64,000 bases of DNA. Source: Humidesulfovibrio sp. (GTDB lineage: Bacteria; Desulfobacterota; Desulfovibrionia; Desulfovibrionales; Desulfovibrionaceae). The stretch covers positions 124,001 through 188,000 of the forward strand of contig JARLHQ010000028.1 of NCBI GenBank assembly GCA_031292175.1, in the 5' to 3' direction. Shown piece after piece: positions 1 through 7,801 of the stretch (position 1 is the first letter of the stretch; each line of letters opens with the position of its first letter). The translations under genes and the position numbers were made by a program. The notes beneath the pieces are model-generated. The model searched no databases and was not told the origin of the DNA. It worked only from the letters and a program-made list of their open reading frames with translations.

Positions 1-174
1 CAACGTATCCAGAGCGATCATGATGCGTAGCCGGTCCTTGAGCGTGCCCACCCCGCTAACATACTCAGAATCAAGACTGACATGATGCGGGGTGCTGGCT
101 CCACCGCAGACGCCGGAATGCGCAATACGTGCTGTGCTCCTAATGGCCTCCGATCGTTCAAGCCATTGCGGCAA
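1..174 (-). CDS. possible C-terminally truncated ORF at left edge
   Basis: An open frame enters from the right and runs off the left edge, ending in residues KDRLRIMIALDTL. It follows an in-frame TGA near 183 and could begin at a TTG at 174, but no good ribosome binding site is visible. It lies 27 bases downstream of the chemotaxis receptor stop on the same strand, so it may be the next gene. I do not recognise the family; 58 residues are too few to name it, and it may not be coding. Confidence 0.22.
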   Translation of the reverse strand, partial: MPQWLERSEAIRSTARIAHSGVCGGASTPHHVSLDSEYVSGVGTLKDRLRIMIALDTL

Positions 175-201
175 TTGCTGTCATGCGCTTGGTCCCAACA
201 G

Positions 202-1962
202 CTAAGCGCCGGACTTCATCCGCTCGATGAGCGTTCGCAGGCTCTGCGTCTGATGGGCCATCTCTGCAATTGCCTGGGCGGACTGGTTCATGGCGCTGGC
301 CGTTTCGCTGGCGATGCGGCTGACATCTTCAATGCTCCGGTTGATCTCCTCGCTGGCGGAGGACTGTTCCTCGCTGGCCGTGGCGATGGAACGAACCTGG
401 TCAGTTGCGACCTCCACGAGGCGCACGATCTCCTGGAGGGCTTCTCCGGACTGATTGGCGAGATGGGTCGCGTGCTCGATGCTGTGCACAGCGTGCCCCA
501 CGTTCTCCAAGTTCTTCTTGGTACCATCCTGAATCCCTCGGATGGCGTCACCGACCTCCTTGGTGGCGGTCATGGTCTTTTCAGCCAGTTTGCGCACCTC
601 GTCGGCAACGACGGCAAAGCCGCGCCCCGCATCACCGGCACGCGCGGCTTCTATGGCCGCGTTCAAGGCCAACAGGTTGGTCTGGTCCGCGATATCGGAG
701 ATGACGTTCATGATTTGGCCGATGCCCTCGGCCTGCTTGCCCAACTCGCCCATATCCTGCTTCATGGTGTTGGACACGGTCTGCACAGAGTCGATGCCCG
801 CGACCACCTGGCCCACAATCTTCGCGCCTTCCAGGGCCTTGACCCTGGCTGTTCCCGAGGAGTCCGCCGCCTGCGAAGCGCTCTTGGCCACCTCCAGCAC
901 CGTGGCGTTCATCTCCTCCATGGCCGTGGCAGTCTCGGCGATGCGCTGAGACTCTACCTCGGTGCCGCGGCTGGACTGCTCCACCTGGGCCGAGAGCTCT
1001 TCAGAGGCCGAACTGATGACCTCCACAACCTTCTCCAACTGACTGGCCGCCTCCATCATGCCCTCGGCCTTGGCGCGCTCGGCCGCGGCCTTGGCCACAT
1101 TCGCCTCGTCCGTGGCGATCTTGGCCAGGCGCGCCTGCTCGGCGGCCTCAGCGGTCTTCTGATCCGCCTCGGCGATCTTGCCCTTCATGGTCTTCACCAT
1201 GCCCTGCAACACGTGGTAGACGCCGCCCACCCTCTTCTGCGGGCGGAAGGCCACGTCCAGGTCGCCACCGGCGATCTTGCTCGAAACGTCTTGCAGGTAG
1301 CCAGGGTCCTCGCCCAGTTGGGCCAGCACGCTGCGGATGAGCAGGACGGCGATGCCAGCGCCCACCAGCGCCGCCAGGATGATGATGGTAAGGCTCAGGC
1401 TCTTTCCGCGCTCGTACGTCGCCGCAGCCAGCTTGGCCTCATCCGCGCCGCCCTTGTCGTTGATGGCGACGTCCTTCTGGATTAAGCTTAAACATTGGCT
1501 GAACTCATCCTTGAGACTGCCGCTCAGGGCCAGGGCCTCCTGCTCACGCCCGTTGCCCGCCAGTTCAAGAATCGTCGGAATTTTCTCCGCATAGACCTTC
1601 CAGTGCGCACCGAATTCTTCATACGCCGCGCGCTCCTCGGGCGAGGAGATGAGAGGCTCGTAAATCTTGCGCACCTTCTCCAGGGCGCCCAGGCGCTCCT
1701 CTATGGCCTTGCGCGACGCTTCCCGATCTTGATCGGCGGTCTGCGTCAGGTAGAGCAGCTGGTAACGCCGCACACCCTGGGCGAACCTGTCCAGTTTCGA
1801 GACCTCGCGGATGCTCGGCAGCCAGTTGTTCGCCAGCTGGTCGGCGTTGTAGTTGAGCGAATTGAGGGCGTTCAGCGCCACCGCTCCGCTCACAAGCATC
1901 AGAAGCACTATAACACCGAAACCCAGGCTGAGCTTTGTTGAGAGCTTGAGCGAGGAGAACAT
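202..1962 (-). CDS. methyl-accepting chemotaxis protein
   Basis: Inner-membrane chemoreceptor that signals to CheA/CheW and so to the flagellar motor. Of 586 residues, 13-31 form the first membrane segment, about 32-185 a four-helix-bundle-like periplasmic sensor, 190-210 the second membrane segment, followed by a HAMP region (DLDVAF) and an alanine/glutamate-rich coiled coil. The signalling hairpin tip is clear ([15 protein letters not shown], then [14 protein letters not shown]). There is no C-terminal CheR-tethering pentapeptide. The start at 1962 is chosen because GGAGG lies seven bases upstream; the frame stays open to 2100, but that stretch overlaps a structured RNA. Ligand unknown. Confidence 0.93.
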   Translation of the reverse strand: MFSSLKLSTKLSLGFGVIVLLMLVSGAVALNALNSLNYNADQLANNWLPSIREVSKLDRFAQGVRRYQLLYLTQTADQDREASRKAIEERLGALEKVRKIYEPLISSPEERAAYEEFGAHWKVYAEKIPTILELAGNGREQEALALSGSLKDEFSQCLSLIQKDVAINDKGGADEAKLAAATYERGKSLSLTIIILAALVGAGIAVLLIRSVLAQLGEDPGYLQDVSSKIAGGDLDVAFRPQKRVGGVYHVLQGMVKTMKGKIAEADQKTAEAAEQARLAKIATDEANVAKAAAERAKAEGMMEAASQLEKVVEVISSASEELSAQVEQSSRGTEVESQRIAETATAMEEMNATVLEVAKSASQAADSSGTARVKALEGAKIVGQVVAGIDSVQTVSNTMKQDMGELGKQAEGIGQIMNVISDIADQTNLLALNAAIEAARAGDAGRGFAVVADEVRKLAEKTMTATKEVGDAIRGIQDGTKKNLENVGHAVHSIEHATHLANQSGEALQEIVRLVEVATDQVRSIATASEEQSSASEEINRSIEDVSRIASETASAMNQSAQAIAEMAHQTQSLRTLIERMKSGA

Positions 1963-2040
1963 GGCCAGGACCTCCATAATTGGATCAAGTCCGAAAGTTG
2001 CTGTAAATCCTCTTCCGTTCGGCCAATAATTACTGATTCT

Positions 2041-2288
2041 TCGGCTGGCTAGGGCAACAGCGTGGTTGCCCACTCCGGTGGTGGCGCTCGGGACACCCAC
2101 CTGTAGGATTCATCCTTATCATGGTATTCCCGCTCATGCTAGGCCTCGTTACACTTCGCAGGGTAGGGTCACTGCCCTCCGGCTCCCCCAAAACCGCCAA
2201 CCCAGAGGCTCCACTCCTAGATGGTCCTAGGACAAAGGGAACTTTGCGAGCCCATACGCCGAACGCCTTCGGAATCGGTCTAGTAGTG
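2041..2288 (-). ncRNA. structured RNA resembling HEARO (IscB omega RNA), solitary
   Basis: This 250-base stretch between the hemerythrin stop and the chemoreceptor is rich in hairpins on the minus strand: TCCTAG/CTAGGA (6 bp), GGTGG/CCACC (5 bp) and GGGCAAC/GTTGCCC (7 bp). Segments such as GAGCGGGAATACC, AAGGATGAATCCTAC, AGTGGGCAACCACG and the closing CAGCCGAAGA resemble, from memory, the HEARO family, the omega RNA that guides IscB nucleases of IS200/IS605-type elements. No IscB or TnpA gene is nearby, so it would be a stand-alone copy. It lies on the coding strand of the chemoreceptor and would sit in its leader. A cis-regulatory leader of another class is the alternative. Confidence 0.5.
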
Positions 2289-2289
2289 A

Positions 2290-2832
2290 TCAGGCGGCCA
2301 GGTAGCGCGCGGCCAGATCGTCCAGGAGACGGTGGAAAGCCTCGTGCCTGCCAAGCCCGATGCGTTCTACCTCCAGGCGTTCAAATTCCTCGTGCATACC
2401 CGTTAAGGCAGGCACGCCGAGCAAGCGCTCGGCCATGGGGAACAGGACGTTGTTTTCTTTGGCGATGTGTTGTGTAAGCAGTTCCACGTAGGCATCGGCT
2501 GGGCTTACAAAAGCCTGCAACCCAGAACTGCCCGACAGAGCCGCGCCCATGTCCCGGATGTGCCTGCGCCCCAGGGTGTGCTCGTGGAGCATGACACCGA
2601 TAGGGCCTCCTTCACGAGGCACCCCGGCCCGCTCCAGAGCTGGGAAGAGAATGTCCTCCTCCTTGCCGTGGTGACATTTGTCAGCAAAGACCTTGAGAAA
2701 ATCGAGGATGCCCTCAAGCTGTTCCACGGGCACGGCAACCCCTTTGCGGATGCTCGTCGTGATGGCCCGCAGAATCTCCAGCATGCTCAGGATGCCCTCG
2801 TGTTCCGCTCGCAAATCGTCTGTCGCAGTCAT
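2290..2832 (-). CDS. hemerythrin-domain protein
   Basis: Four-helix-bundle di-iron protein of 180 residues, probably cytoplasmic, binding oxygen or sensing redox state or metal. Candidate ligands are H11, H54/H55 with E59 (CHHGKEEDILFP), H83/H85, H91, and H122 with E126 (HIAKENNVLFP), the usual HxxxE pattern of the family. There is no signal peptide. A strong AGGAGGT lies six bases before the ATG. It stands upstream of the chemoreceptor on the same strand, separated from it by the structured RNA. Oxygen handling fits with cydAB elsewhere in the window. Confidence 0.88.
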   Translation of the reverse strand: MTATDDLRAEHEGILSMLEILRAITTSIRKGVAVPVEQLEGILDFLKVFADKCHHGKEEDILFPALERAGVPREGGPIGVMLHEHTLGRRHIRDMGAALSGSSGLQAFVSPADAYVELLTQHIAKENNVLFPMAERLLGVPALTGMHEEFERLEVERIGLGRHEAFHRLLDDLAARYLAA

Positions 2833-3185
2833 AAGCTACCTCCTAGGCTAACTCATTTTATGCCCTAAAGCCCACAGGGTGTACAGGGGAAAGCATTCAC
2901 CAGATCAGCTTTGAGCTGGTGTCTCCATCGTGCGTGGAGCATGGCGAAATTAAAGCGCAGGCACTCCCCTCAGCAGGATTGGGATAGCACACAGAGATTT
3001 AAGTGTGCCACGACACTTAGACTTGCACAGGGGAGAGCCGGGACAAACCGGGATATTGTGGGACAGAAAGGGACGCGCTGGCTACTGCGACAAAGAGATT
3101 CTGGGAAGTAGCATTAAGAAATCCGACGCGAAACGGTTTTAAGGAAAACGACGGTTAATTTTGAGCAGGCCCACGTGCGCGACGG
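2833..3185 (+). other. gene-poor interval with repeat-like debris
   Basis: No convincing gene in about 350 bases. It holds a perfect dyad (TAAGTGT, 6-base loop, ACACTTA) at 3000-3019, a run of four GGGA(C/T)A-type units at about 3037-3077, and the first copy of a 21-base repeat at 3149. The texture suggests the debris of an insertion element, but no transposase fragment is readable. A short open frame at 2911-3111 has no database-like character and no good start. Confidence 0.4.
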
Positions 3186-3200
3186 TTAGTTTTGTGCAGG
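3149..3200 (-). repeat. two 21-base direct repeats, IS-end-like
   Basis: CGACGGTTAATTTTGAGCAG at 3149 and CGACGGTTAGTTTTGTGCAG at 3180 (each continuing one more G) are direct repeats, 31 bases apart and differing at two positions. On the minus strand they read TGC(A/T)CAAAA(C/T)TAACCGTCG, the style of the multiple terminal repeats of IS21-family ends. The second copy contains the stop codon of the lipoprotein gene. Two looser relatives (CAAAATTACGCGTC at 3883 and CATAATTAAACGACG at 3906) lie on the far side of that gene. The IS assignment is inference. Confidence 0.45.
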
Positions 3201-3767
3201 AGTGACGCCGAATTTCAAGCAAAGATCAGCTAGCCCTATTGCGGACTCCTGTGCTTTAGTCTGGCTCTTTTTCACACTGAGTAGAGCACCATCGACAAGC
3301 GAAGCTGGAAGTTCCTTCGCCTTGTAATCAAGCGATGAGATTGATGCTGATGCTTTTTGTATTGCATCTTTCCTCATCTCATAAGATTCAATTGTTTTTC
3401 CAATTATTGACGCTACTTCATCTTTTGTCTGCTGATTAACATTTAGTACTGATATAGAATTCTTTACTTCGTGCAGCTTATCAAGTGTTCTCTGGCAATG
3501 AAGTGCTTCGGCATCAAAAAACCTTCCGCATTTTGTCTTTAACTCTATCATGTATTCATCCGGCGAGTTGATACTTTCAAGCTTAACAAGTTCTTCCATT
3601 AATATTTTGTGCGAAATTTCAACAGGCACTTCGGCATCCGCTATTTTTTGAACAAGCTGGCTGATATCACTCTGCGCATCATTCCCTTTGTTTTGTTTCT
3701 CCCCGCCAGCACAGGAGAAAAAAAACAAAGAAGAGACAGCCAGAATTGCTAAAATTCGCTTGTTCAC
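3186..3767 (-). CDS. putative lipoprotein, low GC, unknown function
   Basis: 193 residues with a lipoprotein signal peptide: a basic N terminus (NKR), a hydrophobic core, and lipobox FFSC with the lipidated cysteine at 19. The mature part is hydrophilic and helical with many K, E and S and no recognisable domain. Base composition is clearly more AT-rich than the neighbours, and the stop codon lies inside an IS-like repeat, both signs of acquisition by transfer. The start is GTG with GGAGG about ten bases upstream; the strong signal peptide supports it. It stands alone between hemerythrin and tRNA-Ser. Confidence 0.7.
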   Translation of the reverse strand: MNKRILAILAVSSLFFFSCAGGEKQNKGNDAQSDISQLVQKIADAEVPVEISHKILMEELVKLESINSPDEYMIELKTKCGRFFDAEALHCQRTLDKLHEVKNSISVLNVNQQTKDEVASIIGKTIESYEMRKDAIQKASASISSLDYKAKELPASLVDGALLSVKKSQTKAQESAIGLADLCLKFGVTPAQN

Positions 3768-3962
3768 CGCAGTTCCCTCCCTAACAACACAGATTTCCAG
3801 GCAATCCGTATCCCATCTGCAAGATCCCCGCGCCGTATAGCATAGACCGGGCCTAAAAAAGAGAGCCCCAGGCGATGGCGGACAAAATTACGCGTCATCT
3901 GGGGGCATAATTAAACGACGCGCTACAGAATGCAAAAGGCAAAATGAAAAGCGGAATGAACT

Positions 3963-4002
3963 CCAAAAAAGAAAAATCCCGGCCCCCATACGAGGGCCGG
4001 GA
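3963..4002 (-). terminator. rho-independent terminator of tRNA-Ser
   Basis: CCCGGCCC and GGGCCGGG form an 8-bp GC-rich stem with an 8-base loop; on the minus strand it is followed by a T-rich tract (ATTTTTCTTTTTT). It lies just past the 3' end of tRNA-Ser. Confidence 0.88.
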
Positions 4003-4010
4003 AATACCGT

Positions 4011-4106
<96 letters not shown>

Positions 4107-4138
4107 AATCAATCGCCCCCTTGCGGTTGCGGACGAAC

Positions 4139-4168
4139 TCTTTACCCTTTCACGGCGCAAGATGTCAA
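4139..4168 (-). promoter_or_regulatory. probable sigma70 promoter for tRNA-Ser
   Basis: A perfect -35 box TTGACA (4163-4168, minus strand) is followed after 18 bases by TAAAGA as a weak -10 box, placing the start about 30 bases before the tRNA. Confidence 0.5.
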
Positions 4169-4182
4169 GACGTTGCGTGAAA

Positions 4183-5670
4183 TCATCCCTTCCTGCGCGA
4201 GGCCGCGGTCTTGGACCCCGCAGCGGTCTTGCCCGAGGCAGCGGCCTTCCCGGACCTGGCGGTTTTGGCGGGCTTCGCCGCGCCGTCCATGTCGCGGCGC
4301 GAGCGGCCAAGCCGGGGCGGACGGGTCTTGAGCACGCGCTCGGGTTCCTTTTTCTCGTGGCTGGAGCGGAACACGGCCGCCAGCGGAGCCTTCTTGATGC
4401 CGAGCAGCTTGCGTAGCTGGTTTTCCAGATATTTGCCGTAGGCAGCAGTCACCAATTCCGCGTCATTGACGAAGAACACGAACATGGGTGGATCCTCGTC
4501 CGCCTGGGTAAGGTAGTAGAACTTCGCCCGGCGACGCTTGATGATCGGAGGCTGGTGCTTTGTGGTGGCCTCGGACATGGCGCGGTTAAGCGCGCCCGTA
4601 CCGATGCGGATGATGCACTCGCGGCGGATGTCCTCGGCCAGGGGCAGAATCTTCTGCGTGCCCACGCCAGTGAGGGCGGAGAGATATAGCACCGGCACAT
4701 AGGAGCAGATGCGCAGGGCTTCGCCATAGGCCTCGCGCAGGGCCTCCATCTGCTCCCGGGGCACCAGGTCGACCTTGTTCACAGCGACCATGAAGGGCGT
4801 GCGCTGCTCCGCCAGATAGGCAATGAGCCGTTTGTCTTGGTGGCTCAGGCCCTCCACGGCGTCGAGCACAAGGATGGTCACATCAGCGCGCTTGCTCGAC
4901 GCCAAGGCGCGGAACACGCTGAGTTTCTCCAAGTGCTCGGTGATGGAAGTGCGGCGGCGCACACCTGCGGTGTCCACAAAGGTGTAGCGACGGCCGTTCT
5001 GCTCGAAGCCAACGTCCACGCTGTCGCGCGTGGTGCCGGCGACGTCGCTGACGATCTGCCGCGCCTGCCCCACCAGGGAGTTGACCAGCGACGACTTGCC
5101 CGCGTTGGGGCGGCCGAGCATGCACAGCTTAAGGCCCTGCTCCGGTCCGTATACGGGCTCGGGCTTGAGGAAGGGCCGGGCCAGTTCGGCCGCGCGCGAA
5201 CGCAAATCGGCAAGGCCGTAGCCGTGCGCGGCGGAGACGGGCGCGATCTCGAAGCCCAGGCCGTGGAAGTCGGCCGTGGCCTTGGCCTCCAGCTCCGAGC
5301 CGTCGATCTTGTTCACCACCAGCAGAACCGGCTTGCCCGACGCTCTGATCTTCTCGCTCACAGCCTGATCAAGGCCCGTCATGCCCTCGCGGCCATCGAC
5401 GACGAAGAGCACCACGTCGGCCTCGAACAAGGCCTCAGCGGCCTGCTCGAACACGCTTTTGTCCATGCCTCCGTCGTCGGCGTCGGGTAACATGCCTCCG
5501 GTGTCGATGACGGCCATGCGCAGGTCATCCTCGAACATCTCACCGTAGACGCGGTCGCGGGTCACGCCGGGCAGGTCGTGGGTGATGGACTTGTTCTGGC
5601 GCACCAAACGGTTGAACAGGCTGCTTTTGCCCACATTGGGGCGGCCTAAAAGAGCGAGGATGGGCAACAT
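4183..5670 (-). CDS. der: ribosome biogenesis GTPase Der
   Basis: Double-GTPase acting in 50S subunit assembly. The 495 residues hold two G domains in tandem: first GRPNVGKSSLFNRL near residue 8 and NKID near 120, then GRPNAGKSSLVNSL near 186 and NKVD near 300, followed by the C-terminal KH-like domain (TTKHQPPIIKRRRAKFYY). The tail after about 440 is an added lysine/arginine/alanine/serine-rich extension, probably disordered and RNA-binding. It is the last large gene of the minus-strand run. The ribosome binding site is weak (GGAAA). Length is slightly above usual because of the tail. Confidence 0.97.
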   Translation of the reverse strand: MLPILALLGRPNVGKSSLFNRLVRQNKSITHDLPGVTRDRVYGEMFEDDLRMAVIDTGGMLPDADDGGMDKSVFEQAAEALFEADVVLFVVDGREGMTGLDQAVSEKIRASGKPVLLVVNKIDGSELEAKATADFHGLGFEIAPVSAAHGYGLADLRSRAAELARPFLKPEPVYGPEQGLKLCMLGRPNAGKSSLVNSLVGQARQIVSDVAGTTRDSVDVGFEQNGRRYTFVDTAGVRRRTSITEHLEKLSVFRALASSKRADVTILVLDAVEGLSHQDKRLIAYLAEQRTPFMVAVNKVDLVPREQMEALREAYGEALRICSYVPVLYLSALTGVGTQKILPLAEDIRRECIIRIGTGALNRAMSEATTKHQPPIIKRRRAKFYYLTQADEDPPMFVFFVNDAELVTAAYGKYLENQLRKLLGIKKAPLAAVFRSSHEKKEPERVLKTRPPRLGRSRRDMDGAAKPAKTARSGKAAASGKTAAGSKTAASRRKG

Positions 5671-5731
5671 GGTCGGTTTCCAGATGCCCGGCCGGAGTCG
5701 CCCCCGGCCAGGTCTTGGTTATTTCTTGCTA

Positions 5732-6517
5732 TTATAACAACGCGTTGATGGCCTCGGCCACCTTGACGCCGGAAAGCAGCATGCCCCCGAAGATGGGGCC
5801 CATGCGGTACGAGCCGAAGACCGCATTGGCCGCCATGCCCGCCACCCACACGCCGGGGAAAACCTCGCGCGTGTGGCGCACGGTATTGGCCTCGGCCACA
5901 TCGGCCCACATGCTCTGTTCGCCTTCGATGCCGCCGGAGGGCGTGTTCAGCTTCACGCCATTTTTGCGCACCAGGGTCTTGAGCATTTCCACATCGTGGC
6001 CCGTGCATTCTATGGCATGTTTGCAGTGAAGCACAAGCGGGTCCACGTGCAGCCGCGCGATCTCCACGGGGCTGGAATTCACCACCAGGCCCATGACGCG
6101 CTTCACGCCGTCCACCTCGCGCAGCACCACGTCCTCCACGCTCATGCAGTTAAAGACGTGCGCGCCCGCGCTGGTGGCCCGATAAGCCAGGGCGGCGGTG
6201 GCGGCCACGGAGTCGGCCGTAAAGTAGCCGGGCTTGAACTCGCTCAAGGCCACGCCGGCGTCCTCCAGGATGCTCTTGGCCTCGGCCTGCACCACGATGG
6301 AGGTCCAGGTCATGCCGCCGCCCCACATGCCGCCGCCCACGGAAAGCTTGCGCTCAAACAGCGCCACCTTGCGGCCGGCCTGGGCCAGCTTCCACGCGGC
6401 GGTGAGGCCGGAGGGCCCGCCGCCCACAATGGCGACGTCCAAATCCAGGCAGCTCTTGAACTTCTCGAAGTAGCTGCTGGCGATAGCCTCGGTCACAATC
6501 CGTTCGTCAATGATCAT
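5732..6517 (-). CDS. thi4: Thi4-type ADP-thiazole synthase, His (catalytic) type
   Basis: Makes the adenylated thiazole precursor of thiamin from NAD and glycine. 261 residues; the dinucleotide-binding motif AIVGGGPSGLTAAWKLA lies near 29-45, followed by GGGMWGGGM. The segment RLHVDPLVL places His157 where yeast Thi4 has its sacrificial Cys205, so the enzyme should be the catalytic form that uses free sulfide, as in methanogens, and not the suicide form; this fits a sulfide-producing cell. The start is set by AGGAGG seven bases upstream; the longer frame to 6625 crosses the riboswitch terminator. Expression is probably controlled by the TPP riboswitch upstream. Confidence 0.93.
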   Translation of the reverse strand: MIIDERIVTEAIASSYFEKFKSCLDLDVAIVGGGPSGLTAAWKLAQAGRKVALFERKLSVGGGMWGGGMTWTSIVVQAEAKSILEDAGVALSEFKPGYFTADSVAATAALAYRATSAGAHVFNCMSVEDVVLREVDGVKRVMGLVVNSSPVEIARLHVDPLVLHCKHAIECTGHDVEMLKTLVRKNGVKLNTPSGGIEGEQSMWADVAEANTVRHTREVFPGVWVAGMAANAVFGSYRMGPIFGGMLLSGVKVAEAINALL

Positions 6518-6540
6518 TTCGTCCTCCTGCACAGTTAGCG

Positions 6541-6554
6541 GTTTGCATGCAAAC
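6541..6554. repeat. 14-base perfect palindrome before thi4
   Basis: GTTTGCATGCAAAC is exactly self-complementary and lies between the riboswitch terminator and the thi4 ribosome binding site. It could be a protein operator or a small hairpin; neither is proven. Confidence 0.4.
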
Positions 6555-6564
6555 GCCTCAAACG

Positions 6565-6591
6565 AAAAGCCGTCCCGAAGAAGGGACGGCT
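6565..6591 (-). terminator. riboswitch-controlled terminator before thi4
   Basis: AGCCGTCCC/GGGACGGCT forms a 9-bp stem with a short loop, followed on the minus strand by TTTTCGTTT. It lies directly after the TPP aptamer and before thi4, the expected position of an expression platform that attenuates transcription when TPP is bound. Confidence 0.85.
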
Positions 6592-6604
6592 CCTCGCACT
6601 CGTG

Positions 6605-6712
6605 CAGAATTCCCTTCGTCGGCATTACCCGGACAGGTTCAACGGTCGACCCCTCAGCACATGCATGGGATCCTCTCAGCCCGGTTTCTCCGAGCTCCCG
6701 CGAGACGGCTTG
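6605..6712 (-). promoter_or_regulatory. TPP riboswitch (THI box)
   Basis: The minus strand carries the conserved THI-box signature: GGGAGCTCGG, CGGGCTGAGAGGATCC, GACCGTTGAACCTG, then GGGTAATGCCGACGAAGGGA. These are the pyrimidine-sensing and diphosphate-sensing arms in the right order. Followed by a terminator and thi4, so it should shut off thiazole synthesis when thiamin diphosphate is plentiful. It begins right after the mtnA stop codon. Confidence 0.95.
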
Positions 6713-6723
6713 TTCCTAAGGAA

Positions 6724-7770
6724 CTATTTAAAAAGTTTGGCGATAGCCTCCGTGTACGGGGCGGTAAGCACGCCCTTCTCGGTGATGATGCCGTGGATAA
6801 GCCGCGCCGGGGTCACGTCGAAGGCGAAGTTGAACACGCCCACGCCGTCCGGGGTGATCTGCGTGGTGCCCACGTGGGTCACCTCGCGCGGGGTGCGGTC
6901 TTCAATGGGGATCAGCGAGCCATCGGCCGTTTCCAGGTCAATGGTGGACACCGGCGCGGCGACGTAGAACGGGATGCCGAACTCCTTGGCCAAGAGCGCC
7001 ACGCCGAAGGTGCCGATCTTGTTCGCCGCGTCGCCGTTGGCGGCGATGCGGTCCGCGCCGACAATGACCTTCTGCACCAGCCCGCGCTGCATCAGCAGGG
7101 CGCAAGCGTTGTCGCAGGCCACTTTCACCGGGATGCCGTCCTTGTGCAGCTCATAGGCCGTGAGGCGCGCGCCCTGCAGGAAGGGCCGGGTCTCGTCGGC
7201 GATGACGCTGACCTTCTTGCCCTGTTCCACAGCGGCGCGGATGGGCGCAAGCGCCGTGCCGTATCCGGCCGTGGCCAGCGCGCCGGCGTTGCAGTGGGTC
7301 AGCACCGTGTCGCCGTCGGCAATCAAGTCCGCGCCAGCCTTGCCGATGGCCATACAGGTGGCGATGTCCTCGGCATGCACAATCTTGGCCTTGGCCAGCC
7401 AGAAGACGGCCAACTCGTCCAGGCTGAAGGCCGGGTTCTTGTCCCACTCGGCCCGCATGAGGCGCACGGCCCAGCGCAGGTTCACGGCCGTGGGCCGGGC
7501 AGTGGCGACCTCCTCCAGCTTGGCGGAAAGCACGGCCTTCCAGTCGCCGTCCGCCGGAGGATTAGCGGCCACCTCGCGCGCGGCCAGATAGCAGCCGTAG
7601 GCCGCGGTGACGCCGATGGCCGGAGCCCCGCGCACCACCATGACCACAAGGGCCTCGCAGATGTCCTTCACCGTCTTGCAGACAAACCATTCCTCACGCG
7701 TGGGCAGGTAGCGCTGGTCAAGCAGCACCAGGGCGTCATGGTCCGGGGAGTACTGGATGTGTTCGGTCAT
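6724..7770 (-). CDS. mtnA: S-methyl-5-thioribose-1-phosphate isomerase
   Basis: Converts methylthioribose-1-phosphate to the ribulose form in methionine salvage. 348 residues, the usual length. The active-site cysteine and aspartate are at C160 (THCNAG) and D240 ([11 protein letters not shown]), the positions known for the family, with RGAPAIG near 47. The ribosome binding site AAGGAAC precedes the ATG. No other salvage gene is nearby; it sits between gatB and the thi4 riboswitch in the same strand run. Confidence 0.95.
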   Translation of the reverse strand: MTEHIQYSPDHDALVLLDQRYLPTREEWFVCKTVKDICEALVVMVVRGAPAIGVTAAYGCYLAAREVAANPPADGDWKAVLSAKLEEVATARPTAVNLRWAVRLMRAEWDKNPAFSLDELAVFWLAKAKIVHAEDIATCMAIGKAGADLIADGDTVLTHCNAGALATAGYGTALAPIRAAVEQGKKVSVIADETRPFLQGARLTAYELHKDGIPVKVACDNACALLMQRGLVQKVIVGADRIAANGDAANKIGTFGVALLAKEFGIPFYVAAPVSTIDLETADGSLIPIEDRTPREVTHVGTTQITPDGVGVFNFAFDVTPARLIHGIITEKGVLTAPYTEAIAKLFK

Positions 7771-7801
7771 CGTCGTTCCTTTCGGCTTATTTCCGCTTGG
7801 A

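Noticed and set aside
82-1485. Long plus-strand open frame opposite the chemoreceptor
   Set aside because: It mirrors the codon pattern of the receptor on the other strand, has no ribosome binding site and no family-like protein; GC-rich DNA leaves antisense frames open.
1963-2100. Longer start of the chemoreceptor
   Set aside because: The added residues come from the structured RNA region; the ATG at 1962 has GGAGG and gives a normal membrane anchor.
2041-2288. Group II intron or cyclic-di-GMP riboswitch for this structured RNA
   Set aside because: No domain V-like hairpin, and the GEMM core (GGCAAACC, GGACGCAAAGCC) is not present in either strand.
2911-3111. Small plus-strand ORF of 66 codons
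   Set aside because: No good start signal or protein-like character; lies in repeat debris.
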